This document shows positions 21,441-32,774 of a stretch of 64,000 nt of DNA, one piece after another. This stretch comes from Anadara kagoshimensis (taxonomy: Eukaryota; Mollusca; Bivalvia; Arcoida; Arcidae). Location: contig CM037869.1 of the NCBI GenBank assembly GCA_021292105.1, positions 7,004,204 to 7,068,203 on the forward strand. Reading direction: 5' to 3'. The position numbers were made by a program, and so were the translations under genes. Below the pieces are notes generated by a model. That model saw only the letters and a program-made list of their open reading frames with translations. It did no database searches and was not told the DNA's origin. How positions within the stretch are numbered: position 1 is the stretch's first letter; every line of letters starts with the position of its first letter.

Positions 21441-22179
21441 AAATCATGATTCAGTTATTATTTTCCCATAATTCTGGGACTTTAGAATAAAGTTGTCTTG
21501 TTTCACACACAAAAACTGTTTTCTTTTGTTTTTTTAATAATAGACAGATCTTGCAGAATTGGCTTAATATCAAGTTTCCCTGACATACTAACTTTGTGAC
21601 TTTATTGGGCTTTTACAATTGCACATTATTTTCTATGTGCCTGGTACATTAAGTTAACCAGACAGTAGGAAAACTCTCCATGAGAACTTTGAAAAGGACT
21701 TTTCTTCATCAGTGTAAATTATTACATTATTCAATAATAAGATGGCAATTACCTTGTTCATTGTTTTGTAACTTAGATAATTAAGTTATCATGCAACATT
21801 TGCGGTTTCCGATACACCTGTTTGGTATGGCTTTAGTTTAATTAACCTCATACCTAATTAGTTCCATAAAAATAAAAACATTTATAAACACCCAGCCTAG
21901 ACTTAATAAAAAATGGAAACCTTCATGTACATCAGTATCATTCATAATAATTTTTATTTAAATTAATTCAATTTCATTTTTAATTAATGTATTTATCTAT
22001 TTTTATTTATTTATTTATTTATTATCACTGTTATATAAATTACAGGATTTGGTTTTTTATAAGTTATTTATTTTTCATTGTTTATCACGTTATGCATTTA
22101 TATAACTAATTGTCAATTTTATTTAAATTTATTAAGTTTTTGGTTTTTTTTTACATAAAGACAAACTAATCTAGACTAA

Positions 22180-22315
22180 TAGAATCTGTCACCTGTTTGT
22201 GACCGATACCGGTTGATCTCAGTCGAGGGTGTTGTGATGTAACATATATATGTTACATCACAGCACCCGAGACTGAGACCATACGGTATCGATCACAAAC
22301 AGGTGATATATTCTA
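22180..22315. mobile_element. Near-perfect palindrome with about 67-bp arms
   Basis: TAGAATCTGTCACCTGTTTG at the left is mirrored by CAAACAGGTGATATATTCTA at the right. The arms meet at ACATATATATGT with almost no loop, and only a few mismatches occur (for example GGTGTTG versus CAGCACC). This is the form of a foldback MITE or recently formed palindrome. It would give a long RNA hairpin if transcribed from either strand. Confidence 0.8.
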
Positions 22316-22667
22316 TTTCTCGTACCATTTAAGTTGTGTTTATAACTGCGTTACGTACAAAACAAAACACGTTCCCTCATGGGGCCTCTTGCATTCCTTT
22401 GGGCACCTAATACATTGTACAAATCAGCTCTTTGAAAATAATCCAATCGACAACTCTTCAATTTTTTAAAAATATCAATGATTTGTATTCAATGCAAATA
22501 TAAAACAACTATGACAATGACATATTTTGAATAAAAAAGTAAAATAAAACACATATGTGAAAAATAAATAAAGAAACGTTTTGTTTGGATGACGTCAAGC
22601 ACAATGATTGGATATGTCATCTATTTGTTCAATATGTAGCGCGAGGCAGTACCAGACAAACTGGACA

Positions 22668-22710
22668 AGACAGAAAAATCTAGCACTGGTTTGCACGTTA
22701 GATTTTTCTG
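22668..22710. repeat. Short inverted repeat GACAGAAAAATCTA
   Basis: GACAGAAAAATCTA and TAGATTTTTCTGTC flank a 16-bp spacer. Function unknown. Confidence 0.6.
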
Positions 22711-23756
22711 TCCGGGGAACGAGAAAAAATAATCTGTACTAAAAAATTAACACTTAATCCAAATTCAAAGGTGACGGGTTTATAGACTTGTGTGATTGGT
22801 CATGAAAAGATCTAACTTGTAGTCTCTCTTTCTCTCCCTCTCTCTCTTTTACTTAACAGGGAAGAACTAGATAATGAGATTCACTAATCAGTGGTGGTAT
22901 AACTACAGAAGAACAAGCCCTGCACTTGCGCAGTGCTTGTTAAAAGTAGAGATACTCTCCAGTGAGTCGCCAGATCGATCATAGACATAAATATATAAAA
23001 ATTAGTTTTTTGGCGGCCAAATCAATCCATTATGATAAATAATGTAAAAATTGATGATTTCAAGCTTCTACAAGTAATGAGAAATTAGTGTACAGTATCG
23101 TCAACGCATAGTGCTCTAAAAGTCGGAAGGAGATACAAAGAAAAACGAAGTGTCGATGTGAAAAATGTCATTTTTCACATATGTTTTGTTTAAATTAAGG
23201 TTATGTGCAACCGTTAACCACAAAAAGTTGTATATATATATCGAAAGATATTACTAAAGCAGTTTATATTGAAAAAATACTGTTGGTTAACGGATGCACA
23301 CATATTCAATATTTGAAATGTGTGCAACATTAATGCACATTTTCTCGATTTTTGTGTGTTTCTAACTAACTTTACGACAGTTTATCAAAATCAGCGGATA
23401 ATATTTTGTTGCCAAAAAACCCACAAAGGGTGCAATTACTGATGATTACTTAATTTAAAACAAAAGAAGTTTATGGCGATATTTTACCAAAATTTAGCGT
23501 TTAGGCCGACACGGGCACAAAACGAATAATGTCACAATGTCATAATTTAAAATATTCTACTATTGGGTTTACTTAGAAATAAATCACTAATGCAAATGTT
23601 ATCTTTGTAGGCTAAACTTCTTAATTCTCATAAATTACCTTAATTAATATTGCAACTACTTCCGATAAAAATGTTTGGCCGCTGCCTAGAGATACAGGAA
23701 ATTTATTATCAACTAATCAAATAAAACGTTACATCCCGATCTGGAAAGTATGTTCC

Positions 23757-24046
23757 CAAAATAGTAAAAACTACACTTAAGTAATTAAGTTGGAGTTACT
23801 TCATCCTAGATTAAGTACTTATGTTCTGTCCAGAACTTAATCTTGGATTTTCTGTACTTAATTGAATTTAATCACTTAACTGGGGTTATATTCACATCAA
23901 CGAGAAAATCAATTCAGTAGCGTTAATTGGAACTAAGTTACTTAATCCTAGATTAAGTAGCGTTAATCCTAGATTAAGTAGCGTTAATCCTAGATTAAGT
24001 AACTTAATCCTAGATTAAGTTAATAATATGACTCAAGCATTCCATA
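23757..24046 (-). repeat. Right terminal inverted repeat of the IS3EU-like element
   Basis: Reverse complement of the left terminus. It contains at least five copies of TTAATCCTAGATTAA, three of them as a tandem AAGTAGCG-spaced set at about 23940-24020, and ends ..CAAGCATTCCATA before the AACACT duplication. Confidence 0.8.
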
Positions 24047-24052
24047 AACACT

Positions 24053-25180
24053 ACCGTAAATTCTACTTTACATCACTATGAATGACACATTATTGAAACA
24101 ATAACAACATGTTATATATTTATTTTTCAGTGACATGAGTGACTTCAAACAGTATGCACCATATTTACTATATAGAAAAATCACAAGGTCAAGATCACTA
24201 CTTATATATAAATATATCACATAACTCTCTCGTTTAGTGATTGAATAAAACAGTGTAATATTTTTCATATTACACAGGTACCTATGTATTATCACTTAAT
24301 TGTGACGTAATCAGTTCTCATGCTTCTGATTGGTTTAAAGCGTGAGAAAATATTCCGACGCCATTCATGTACTTCTTTTTTAACAACTTTTACTACGTCA
24401 GGCCAAAATGACTGCATTTAATGTTGGGGATACCGTAAAAGAAGACGGAGAAGGAATTGGTATAGTAAAAGAAAAAAATTCCCATGAGTTTGTTACATTC
24501 TATGATGTAATGATATGTGGAACACACCAGGGACATAATTTACGCAGCGCTTTGTGCCATATGACGTCATATGAAAACTGTGTTAGTCTGTTGTTTATTT
24601 TTAGACATTTGAAGGCTTTTCAATTCTTTGAAAAGTAATTTTGACAAATTCGAAAAAATATAACATAATTTGAACTGATTTTGTCTTTATTATCTTAGGT
24701 GATTAATTTACTTTTACTATAACTATATAGAACTGTATTCTTACTTGCACAGTTAATTTGGAGGTTATTTGCTTGACCTAGATAGAAATCAGCTGTTTCT
24801 ATATGGCAACAAATAAGATTTACTTGTCATTGTGTCTCGCTCGGTATTTGGAGTTATGTGATAAATAGAATCTTAGACTCATGAGGGTTTTATATGAATT
24901 TATTAAACTCCACTCGTCTAAGATCCTCTATATAAATAGCTATTAAATTTTTTAAAATTCTTTATTCAAAAAACAATTTAATTAACTTTAAACTCACAAG
25001 TTAAAACTTAAAATAATAGTCATTTTTTGGAGTATTTTGTTTATTCAATGTACATAACTTTATAAAGCCGCTCGGGTCCGTTTAAAATGTCTATAATAGG
25101 TAATCTAGTGTTATTTTAAGCCTTCTTTATTGAGAATTTATTTGAGTTAATCGATTATTAGTTGTTTTCACCCAGGAAGA
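24053..25180. other. Flank right of the transposon, no firm gene
   Basis: Contains an ATTGG box (24328) and GACGCCATT upstream of a short frame at 24408, and a loose inverted repeat around 24870-24935 (AGAATCTTAGAC / GTCTAAGATCCTC). Otherwise AT-rich and featureless. Confidence 0.5.
24408..24638 (+). CDS. Hypothetical short ORF or first exon (76 aa)
   Basis: ATG in AGGCCAAAATGACT, then FNVGDTVKEDGEGIGIVKEK, which has the alternating glycine/valine look of a small beta-barrel (SH3- or KOW-like), then uncharacteristic sequence. A possible donor (GATGTAATG) lies around 24505, so only the first about 35 codons may be coding. The upstream inverted CCAAT box and GACGCCATT give it a promoter-like context. 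Not recognised; it could be a chance frame. Confidence 0.25.
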   Translation: MTAFNVGDTVKEDGEGIGIVKEKNSHEFVTFYDVMICGTHQGHNLRSALCHMTSYENCVSLLFIFRHLKAFQFFEK

Positions 25181-25189
25181 GTTTTTTAA

Positions 25190-26300
25190 TACCGTCATAA
25201 GCACAATTGTCATAATTTCGAATCTTTTAAACCCCAAGTTTTCCCCCTTTTAGATCCCACCGTGACACGATTACAAGGATATTTCCTATTTCTTTATCAA
25301 GGAGCATGTTAAGTATTTTCCTGCCATCTCCATATTCGCTGGCATCGTCAATTGAATTGCCTATCCAAAAAGGTGCATGCTAATACAATGTGGTTGGCTT
25401 CAATAATATAGTATTCCTTCATAATCTGAAGTGCGACTTCTCTAGCTTCCGCTATACTTTTTACTCGAACTATATTTGATAAGAACCTATTTTCACCTAC
25501 CGTTGTAACATCGCTGTGTTTAATATTAAATTTTGATCTTAGTTCAGTGTTGTATAGAATATTGTGGGCCTTACTTATCGATACTTTCTCCTTGTGTACG
25601 GCTCCGTCCAGAAATATAAGTTTGTCACCACTAACTTTAGTGTTGACCCCACTTTCTCTAAACTGATCTCTGAGGTCAAATGCTCTTTTGCGTTTTTTTG
25701 CGTTGGGCTTCTAGGTTGTGTCTGTACACCTTATACCGCTTTTAATTTTTTGGCATATCCAACACCTACACTTTTTGTGAATAATCGGTACATCGACCTA
25801 CTATAGACCTTGGATAAGTGTCGTTTGTGCCTGTTTTCGTCAGATACGATGGATTCTGTCAAAATTGACAGTTCGAATTTTCATTCCGTTTTTGAATATT
25901 TCATTTCAGATTCTCCAACACCAGTAATTGTTTGTCATTTCGCGTTCTGTCAAATCTATGCTATTTGATTTGTTGATATTTATTTGTTGTTCTAGTTTGA
26001 CAATATACGATTTTAATTGATGAACGTCTTGACTAAGCTGGGTGTTTTCAGCCCTTAGCTGGTTGATTTTGGTAGACTTATTCTGCTTTTCAGGTGTTAC
26101 TAACTGTAACCGATCTTCAATACCGTTTTTGTTTTGAATATGTGCATGTAATTGTGTAACTGTCTCTTGAATATTATCCATGCGTGTTATAAAATTATCA
26201 TGTTTGGATTGCACTTAGGTGACGATACTTAAAGCTTTTTTTCATGAATATCTACTGGCATTTGGTTTGCTAACTGCATGTCCTGTGTGTTATCAGACAT
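25190..26300 (-). pseudogene. LINE ORF1 relic with coiled coil and UPF0029/IMPACT-like segment
   Basis: Read on the minus strand. ATG at 26300 (MSDNTQDMQLANQMPV), an early stop and shift, then a coiled-coil stretch at 25906-26214 (IQETVTQLHAHIQ.., KINQLRAENTQLSQDVHQL), then RTVNFDRIHRI, then GDKLIFLDGAVHKEKVSISK, HSDVTTVGENRFLSNI and IAEAREVALQIMKEYYI. The C-terminal part, in two frames, reads HIVLACTF, then DDASEYGDGRKILNMLLDKE, NILVIVSRW and GGKLGFKRFEIM. That order (D-D/G-E..G-G..L, VVSRW, GG-KLG-RF) is the signature of the YigZ/IMPACT UPF0029 fold. Several stops and shifts; no linked ORF2. Confidence 0.55.
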
Positions 26301-26629
26301 TTTTACTACCAGTTCAATATATACACTCAATGTAATGTTTATACTGACTATGTATAGTACAGTCCGTGATCGATATTGAGGCAGTGTTTATAACACGGAG
26401 CAGTTTATTATACACAAAAGGTATTAATACCGTCTTATCGTATACGTATATTCACGCCTTTATTTGTCAACTCCACCTTTATATACCCCTATCCTAGGTC
26501 ATCTCTTCCATGTTTATAAACACATACAGGTGTGTTATAAACTTGAAAAGTGCTCACTTTAAATATCACAATTTAAAAGTTCTTTTTCTATCATGTTTTT
26601 GAAAATTCAAAATGCACCAACTTAAGCAG

Positions 26630-26830
26630 TACGAATCAAAATCAAACATACTTATCCATTTCCGAATCACAATCCAGAAGCAAAGTAAAAACTTTGGAAC
26701 TGACAAGTTAGGTCAGACACGTGAACTTCCACCAGGGAAGTGAGGCCGGGTGCTCCGGAAGGGTAAGCACCTCCTGTTTAGCTAGCTACACCCGTCACGT
26801 GTGTAATCAAAATTGTGTGAAAGGAACATG
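26630..26830 (-). repeat. Mosaic repeat: LINE fragment fused to CCTTCCGGAGCACC repeat
   Basis: On the minus strand it reads GGGTGTAGCTAGCT.., CTTACCCTTCCGGAGCACCC, GGCCTCACTTCCC, then directly GTGGAAGTTCACGTGTCTG.. as in the LINE fragment at 2482-2550, then GATTGTGATTCGGAAATGG. The first and last parts match 57488-57620, where the middle 55 bp are absent. Confidence 0.7.
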
Positions 26831-26833
26831 GAA

Positions 26834-27325
26834 CTATGAGACGTCAAATATACCCAAGGCAATCCTGGACACAGAGACATCAAACTTATCAACAATACTG
26901 TGATGACGGCCATAAAACTTTTTGAGGGCCTTGATAAGCTTAGGCTTGCAATATCCCTGAGTCAACAATTTATTTGCAAGCAGCCTACTTCGTTGTACAA
27001 AGTCCCCGTAGTGGGAACAAGCTCTACCATAGCGTATTAATTGGGAAACAAATACACCATAAGCAGGAGAAGCAGGTATATTGCTGCATAAAAAAGGAAA
27101 GTTGACAATAGAAAAATTGAAGTCATCACGTTTGTCATAAAGTTTCAAATGTAGCCTTTCTTGTGCGTCATAATTCAGGTATAAGTCTAAATATGAAGCA
27201 GAACTTGAGAAATTAGTCGTGTCTTTTATTTCAAGCTCACTAGGATAGATGACATTTACATAGTCTCCAAATTTAGGATTCTTATATATCACCATTCCTG
27301 ACCTTATTGCTGCATTGCGTTCCAT
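26834..27325 (-). pseudogene. C-terminal fragment of a retroelement reverse-transcriptase protein
   Basis: A 163-codon frame with KLYDKRDDFNFSIVNFPFL, SNIPASPAYGVFVSQLIRYG and ALKKFYGRHHSIVDKF. I recall this combination downstream of the reverse-transcriptase domain in a protein family very abundant in mollusc and cnidarian predictions. The catalytic palm motif is not in this fragment and the frame is closed at both ends, so it is a truncated copy. The retroelement class (LINE or Penelope-like) cannot be decided here. Confidence 0.5.
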
Positions 27326-27379
27326 TAAAAAAAACTATTTTGTGGACTCAATGTGAACAACGTCTACCAATGTCGTAGC

Positions 27380-27560
27380 CCGCAGAAGACTCTCAGTAAC
27401 CAGTAAAAGTGGCCTTAATGGGCAGATGGCCTTTATATACAGGTTCAATTAATATGTATAAAAAACAATTGGGACACATCTATTGGCCTTAATAAGCAGG
27501 TGATCCTTATGTAGAGGTAGCCTTTAAGGCAGGTTGGACTATATGTGGTTGTCTATTTAT
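27380..27560. repeat. Degenerate GGCCTTAATNNGCAG repeats
   Basis: GTGGCCTTAATGGGCAGATGG with CTTTATATACAGGTTCAAT, then TTGGCCTTAATAAGCAGGTG with CCTTATGTAGAGGT and GCCTTTAAGGCAGGTTGG. At least two to three diverged copies of an about 40-bp motif, 5' of the RT relic on its own strand. Confidence 0.5.
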
Positions 27561-28041
27561 GCCTACAGTGGAATAGATATGGATTGATATATTTGTTTTT
27601 GATAGATATAAATGTCTTCCACAATTCCTTCCTATAACAAACTCGGAACAAGACAGATACACATCAGGCAGTAATAATATGATAAGCTGATGGTGCAATG
27701 ATAGGTCCGGTCTAAATGAGGAACGACTGAAATTAGTGACGATTTGATATTCGACCCCAGTAGAGATACTGTTTCTTACCGCACTTTTGGTTACATTGGC
27801 CGTTGCCAAGTCAACTTTTTTCTTTAAAATATTCTTTGAACTTAAACTTTAAAACCCTGATTTACTATATCCTTACATATCTTTTGTCCAAATCACAACC
27901 CTACACATTCAAACTTCGAAAACTGTCATATTAAATTTTACGGGTAAATGTCCATTATGTAACTGTGGCTAGTTTTATGATAAATTGTTTTGGATTGACA
28001 AATGTTTGTTTTTGATAAAAATAACACAAGTTGTCAATGAC

Positions 28042-28440
28042 TTCAATCGTTCAACTTTTCACAGACCGAAGTCAACAGTGTAACAAGTTAAATTTCAAAA
28101 CCAAATTTACAGACCGAAGTCAACAGTGTAACAAGTTAAATTTCAAAACCAAACTCTTTTTAATTAGAGTAATAAATTTAATAAAGAAAATATGTTTAAT
28201 AAACTAGAATTAATGTGTAACTGATGTGGCCTTTTAACTTCAAAATATAATTGAATGAATTCAATCGTTCAACTTTACCAAGACCGAAGTCAACATTGTA
28301 ACAAGTTAAATTTCAAAACCAAACTCTTTTTAATTAGAGTAATAAATTTAATAAAAGAAAATATGGTTCATAAACTAGAATTAATGTGTAACTGATGTGA
28401 CCTTTTAACTTCAAAATATAATTGAATGAATTCAATTTTT
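28042..28440. repeat. Tandem duplication, about 200-bp unit with a 54-bp inner repeat
   Basis: TTCAATCGTTCAACTTT begins copies at 28042 and 28260. GACCGAAGTCAACAGTGTAA occurs at about 28063 and 28113 in the first unit and once (CATTG variant) in the second. Both units end TATAATTGAATGAATTCAAT. Confidence 0.85.
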
Positions 28441-30857
28441 TGCACTTGCAGATTAAGAGACTTTGAACATATATTACAATGCATAAAGTATATATATTGA
28501 GATTCCTTGGCACCTGAACTTTCTAACCAGATTCAAAAGGAAATACACAATTAATCTAAAATCCGAATTCAATATCAGTTACAGATCATGAACATGATTT
28601 TATTCTGTACTTATATCACACATAACTAAAATGTATCTTGGAATATAATATGTATGCGCATTCCTTGATGGCAATTTATATCAGATAAGGTTTAATATAA
28701 TGTAAATGTCCCCACTGAGTTAAAGTGAAGTAATTTTATAGAGAAATCAAGATTAAGTAAATGTCTATGTGTGTTAAATCTAAAAGAAACATACCGGTTG
28801 GTGTTCAAATCTCATTCCCAAAAACAAAATTAAAACTTTGTAAACAAGCAAATAAAGTTAAAAATAATAAAATTAATTTATTGTTCTGTTATCAATTAAA
28901 ACAAAGAAGAAACATTGAATTTCAGAAGTATCAAAAGAACAACGAAACATTAAGCGTTAATCGAAAATCATGAGATCAGATAACAAGGCATTTTTTAGGA
29001 CAGGTACTTACATAACTGTTTCACCAAATGTATAATACAGAGATATATCAAACGGGATTGTTACATTTGTATCGCGGAATATAACAAACACTGGCATTAA
29101 AATCACTGTAAAGAATATAGGAACGGTTATTTCATGTTTCAAAATAAGACAAACTTTATACATGGTACTAAGGTCACATGGTCATAAATAAAAAAAACAA
29201 AGAAACATAAAATAGAGGAGTTTGCTTCACCAATGTTTATATTGTATAATGCATTAAATGAATAAATGCTTATTGAATATAGTTTATAATGATACAGACA
29301 GAGATCAAAAGGAAATATGTATTTAATCAAAATCCATATTCAATAACATACATAATGTTCATTCAGAAGGAACAACAGCGTGTAATTATAAATAATTATA
29401 TTGATAAATTGTGACAGTGCAATCAAAAGTATTTTCATTTAATACATTCAGAAAACCATCTCCGTATTACATCTAGGGATTAATCAGTTTATAAATTTGA
29501 ATTGTTTCTTCAGACTATTCATTATAAGTTGTTGATTCAAGGATATTGAGATCTTATTCTTATCAAGCCATTCAAAACAGTTTATGGCCTAACCAAAATA
29601 TTAACGTACAATGTATCTTAAAGTAGCACATGCCAATGCTGCAGTGGTCAAACAGAAATAATTAATTACAAACCAACATCCAAAACAGTTTGACAACGTT
29701 ATCATGGTTTTCAAATATAATAATAAAAACTTGTTTGGACATGCTTAACATTAGTGTACTGGATCTTGTACCTTATTGCATACATGCAATTTTCAGTATG
29801 TATCGTTGCAATCTTCCACCCATTCACAATTTTCGAAAAATACAATCATTAGCTGCAATTCAATCTGAATATGAGGTTGTTTTGATTTAATTTAGATCCA
29901 TTTTTTTATAATTGAGTTTTCCATTTTGCAAAAAACGACTTTGTAACCCCTTGGTTTTGATTTAAAATCTAAACTAAATTAAACGTAAGTGAAAGGTGTA
30001 TTGAAAGCGAATCAATATACATCGTATTTATTTTTAAAACGGTATAAAGTCAATAAGTTTACTTTCTTCGGTTTGATGGGAATTGTCCTTCTACGAGGTT
30101 GATTTGAAATCTTGTTATGTTATGCTGTAGACATCAATCAAACGTTAACATAACATCAATTAACAACAGGAAAATATTGTACTTACAAATGATTTTTAAC
30201 GCAGAAAAAAAGATAATTACAAAAAAAATTATAACACTTATGTTTCACAATGATCAAAACGAAAGTTGAAAGTAATAAAATCAAAAACAAAAACAGATTT
30301 GATATAAATGTTGCTTGTACCGACACAAATCAACACTTGAAATATCTAAATACATATATTCAAATTGATTATAGGCAGCGACAACAAAGTTACAAAATTC
30401 AAAATTCAACAGCGGTCACCCAACGCAAAAATCCGTTTAAATATCTAAATGACTCAGGTTACGAACAAAAGAAGAAACAAATAAAAAATCAACAGCTATA
30501 TTTTGTTGTTAATGATTTCTAAGTTTGATAAACATAAAGCAAGAGATTGAGAAATAGTCGGCATAACCGATTATACTACATGACAAGCACAGCATATTGT
30601 AGACTATTTGTTGGACAAAGCATATCGCTTGTAATGTTGTAGAGCGCTAACATTATATACATTAACAGGTGGAAAATGTTGTATTTGCTAATGATTTTCG
30701 ATGTAAAAATTATATCATCGCACTGGAAAATATAGATTAATAACATACGAGATACTTCTGTTTAAACAGTGATCAAAAGGTAAAATTAACACAAATATAA
30801 AATACACAACTTACAAATATCCGATAAAGTAAATTGAGTCAATAATCTAATTGATAT
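28441..30857. other. AT-rich region without recognisable genes
   Basis: Only short, lysine/asparagine-rich frames typical of AT-rich DNA. Loose repeats of ATCAAAAGGAAATA (28536, 29305, 30772) and of GGAAAATRTTGTAYTT followed by AATGATTTT (30171 and 30672) suggest old duplications, too diverged to delimit. Confidence 0.5.
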
Positions 30858-30861
30858 ATAT

Positions 30862-32663
30862 TGTAACGGTACACGGATCAAATAATCACTATCTGGTGAT
30901 CAGACTGATTAAATGATCGGTCCGGATAATCGAGCGGGTTGTTACCAGTCAAATACCTATAATTTTACAACTAACTACGATTTTAAAATATACAATAAAT
31001 TTATTTAACCCTAATAACTATATTATTTTATTATTCTTGTGCGTTCTTTTTTTTAAATAAATTCTTCTACATCTGTATCTTTGTATCTTTTTTTTATCTG
31101 TGCTCTTTATCTCCCTTTTAGGACCCCTGTATAGGACCGGTACAGTTGTCTCCCTTGGTTTTCCGTTTTCTTTTTATCTATTTCTTCTCTCCACTGTGAC
31201 TTCTTTTTTTTTTAAAATAACCGTATTATATTCTGTTTTATTCTTGAAACAGATAGGTTACTTTACTAAGCAATAGTGTCACATATCACGATTGCTTATC
31301 ACCTGTTTATCTCCAAATTATCACATTTGGGAAAAATACTTAATTTCACCAAAATTAATACCCTCTATAAATACTCCCTAATTAATTTATATTTCCTTAA
31401 CATATAACCTTCAACTTTTTCTTCTTCTTCGTTAGGATAATTTTTCTAATAAAATCTGAACATTAATTCAGTCTAAGACATGAGCATATTATTTCACTGT
31501 TATATGGAATTCGGCTGGACCTCTCTTCTGGTCACCATTCCATTACTTTTATGGTTTAACTTCTATCTATTCTTCTTCCCTATTTAAATCTTGGAAAAAT
31601 CAATTCGGTCTAAGAATTGAATTTCAATACGTAAGCATATCCATTATGCATTTCCCAATTATTATTATTTCACTTATAAATATATATGGAATTCGGTTGG
31701 ACCTCTCTTCTGGTCACCATTCCATCACCTCTCTTAAAAATTTAATCTCGTGTTTAACTCTTTCTTTAAATTTCATAAAACTTCTTTGATTTGAAGGCAT
31801 CGATGTAATCTTCACGTTTTGTAACCCCATTGGCCATTCTAATTAATACCAATTACAAAACGTAAGTTCTTACCTTCAAAATCTTTAATAATTCTTGACC
31901 AACGACAATGTCGGGCGAGCGAAAGAGAGCGAGTTAAAGAACGCGGCCCTTTTATACCCCGGTTGTCCAACAAGGGATAACCTTGACAGTTGTCGGGAAT
32001 CTGACATGATTGTCGGGTCGACATAGCATTTGTCGGTTAACCCCAGTGCCATATGTCGGATGCCCAAAACAATCGTCGGATTCACTATTATTTGACTTCA
32101 TGACTGAACGCCGCTTTGTATTTCAATTCTCTGGTTATGTCTGTAATAAAATCTAAGGTTACCTAACATTATTGAACTTCAGTTTTATTGTTTCAGAAAA
32201 TTATTTTCTAACCATTCAAAGGTATTCCCTACAACAACTTTATATTCAGTAGCGCCCTCTAGTGGGGATTTCCCGAGTTATCTTTCTTCATTCAGCTACC
32301 GTTATGGCGCGTGTGTTGACAAATGTGGAGTTTCAGTTCTAGTGACGATGTCTGTACCATCACAATAACATAAACCATGGTTTAAGTGTCATTGGAAGTT
32401 TGTTATTCCAGCCTAATAGTCCATATCTAACTCCGTTGTTTTACATAATCAGCAATAGAGAGGGTTTGTACACTACAGATGTGAAGATCGTCTTTTATAT
32501 AGGCTAACTTGAAACTTGGCTTGCTGCCATGAATTTCTCAGCGTTGTGTTTCTCTCGGGTTCGAACCATAATAAAGATTATTTTCTCAATATTTCTGATT
32601 ATACAAACACATTCCGTTTATATAATCCTTAACTTGACATAGCCGCCGGGCCATATCTCTACA
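30862..32663 (-). repeat. 3' LTR, gypsy copy 1 (LTR A)
   Basis: About 1.8 kb, TGTAACGG..TCTCTACA on the plus strand. It contains two direct copies, about 183 bp apart, of a 42-bp segment starting ATATGGAATTCGGYTGGACC (about 31502 and 31686). Confidence 0.92.
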
Positions 32664-32681
32664 TTGCCCCCCACTTAAGTG
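32664..32681 (-). promoter_or_regulatory. Polypurine tract, gypsy copy 1
   Basis: On the minus strand, AAGTGGGGGGCAA directly precedes the 3' LTR. Confidence 0.75.
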
Positions 32682-32774
32682 TTAACGTGTCCTCACGAAC
32701 ACTTCTAAACTTAAAAATAAAATAATTCAAGCTTGTTATCCACATCTTGTAATTTCATTTTTTACAAAAAAAAT

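Larger units (their letters stand above)
18925..23756. other. Interior 3' region of the IS3EU-like element
   Basis: AT-rich, mostly without genes. It holds loose repeats of TGTCAAGGTCATCTTTAT (19120, 19939, with a weaker one at 20130), a foldback MITE at 19721, a possible minus-strand exon at 21075-21440, a (TA)n tract at 20863-20886, a G9-10 run near 21028, a long palindrome at 22180-22315, a second small hairpin near 22668-22710 and a CT tract at 22826-22850. Confidence 0.6.
5278..24046 (+). mobile_element. 18.8-kb IS3EU-like DNA transposon, decayed, with nested insertions
   Basis: The ends read TATGGAATGC and GCATTCCATA, and both are bordered by the same 6-bp duplication AACACT (5272-5277 and 24047-24052). 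The first and last about 260-290 bp are inverted relatives of each other. Between them lies a four-exon gene for an integrase-core (D-D-E) transposase on the plus strand. A 6-bp duplication and an IS3-like integrase transposase are what is known for the eukaryotic IS3EU superfamily; I assign it there by recall. About 8.4 kb of the interior is later LTR-element insertions (7575-12362 and 12762-16375), so the original element was near 9-10 kb. The transposase is broken, so it cannot be autonomous. Confidence 0.75.

Noticed and set aside
30250..30522. 90-codon lysine/asparagine-rich frame
   Set aside because: Composition is that expected from AT-rich non-coding DNA, with no motif, splice context or homologous repeat.
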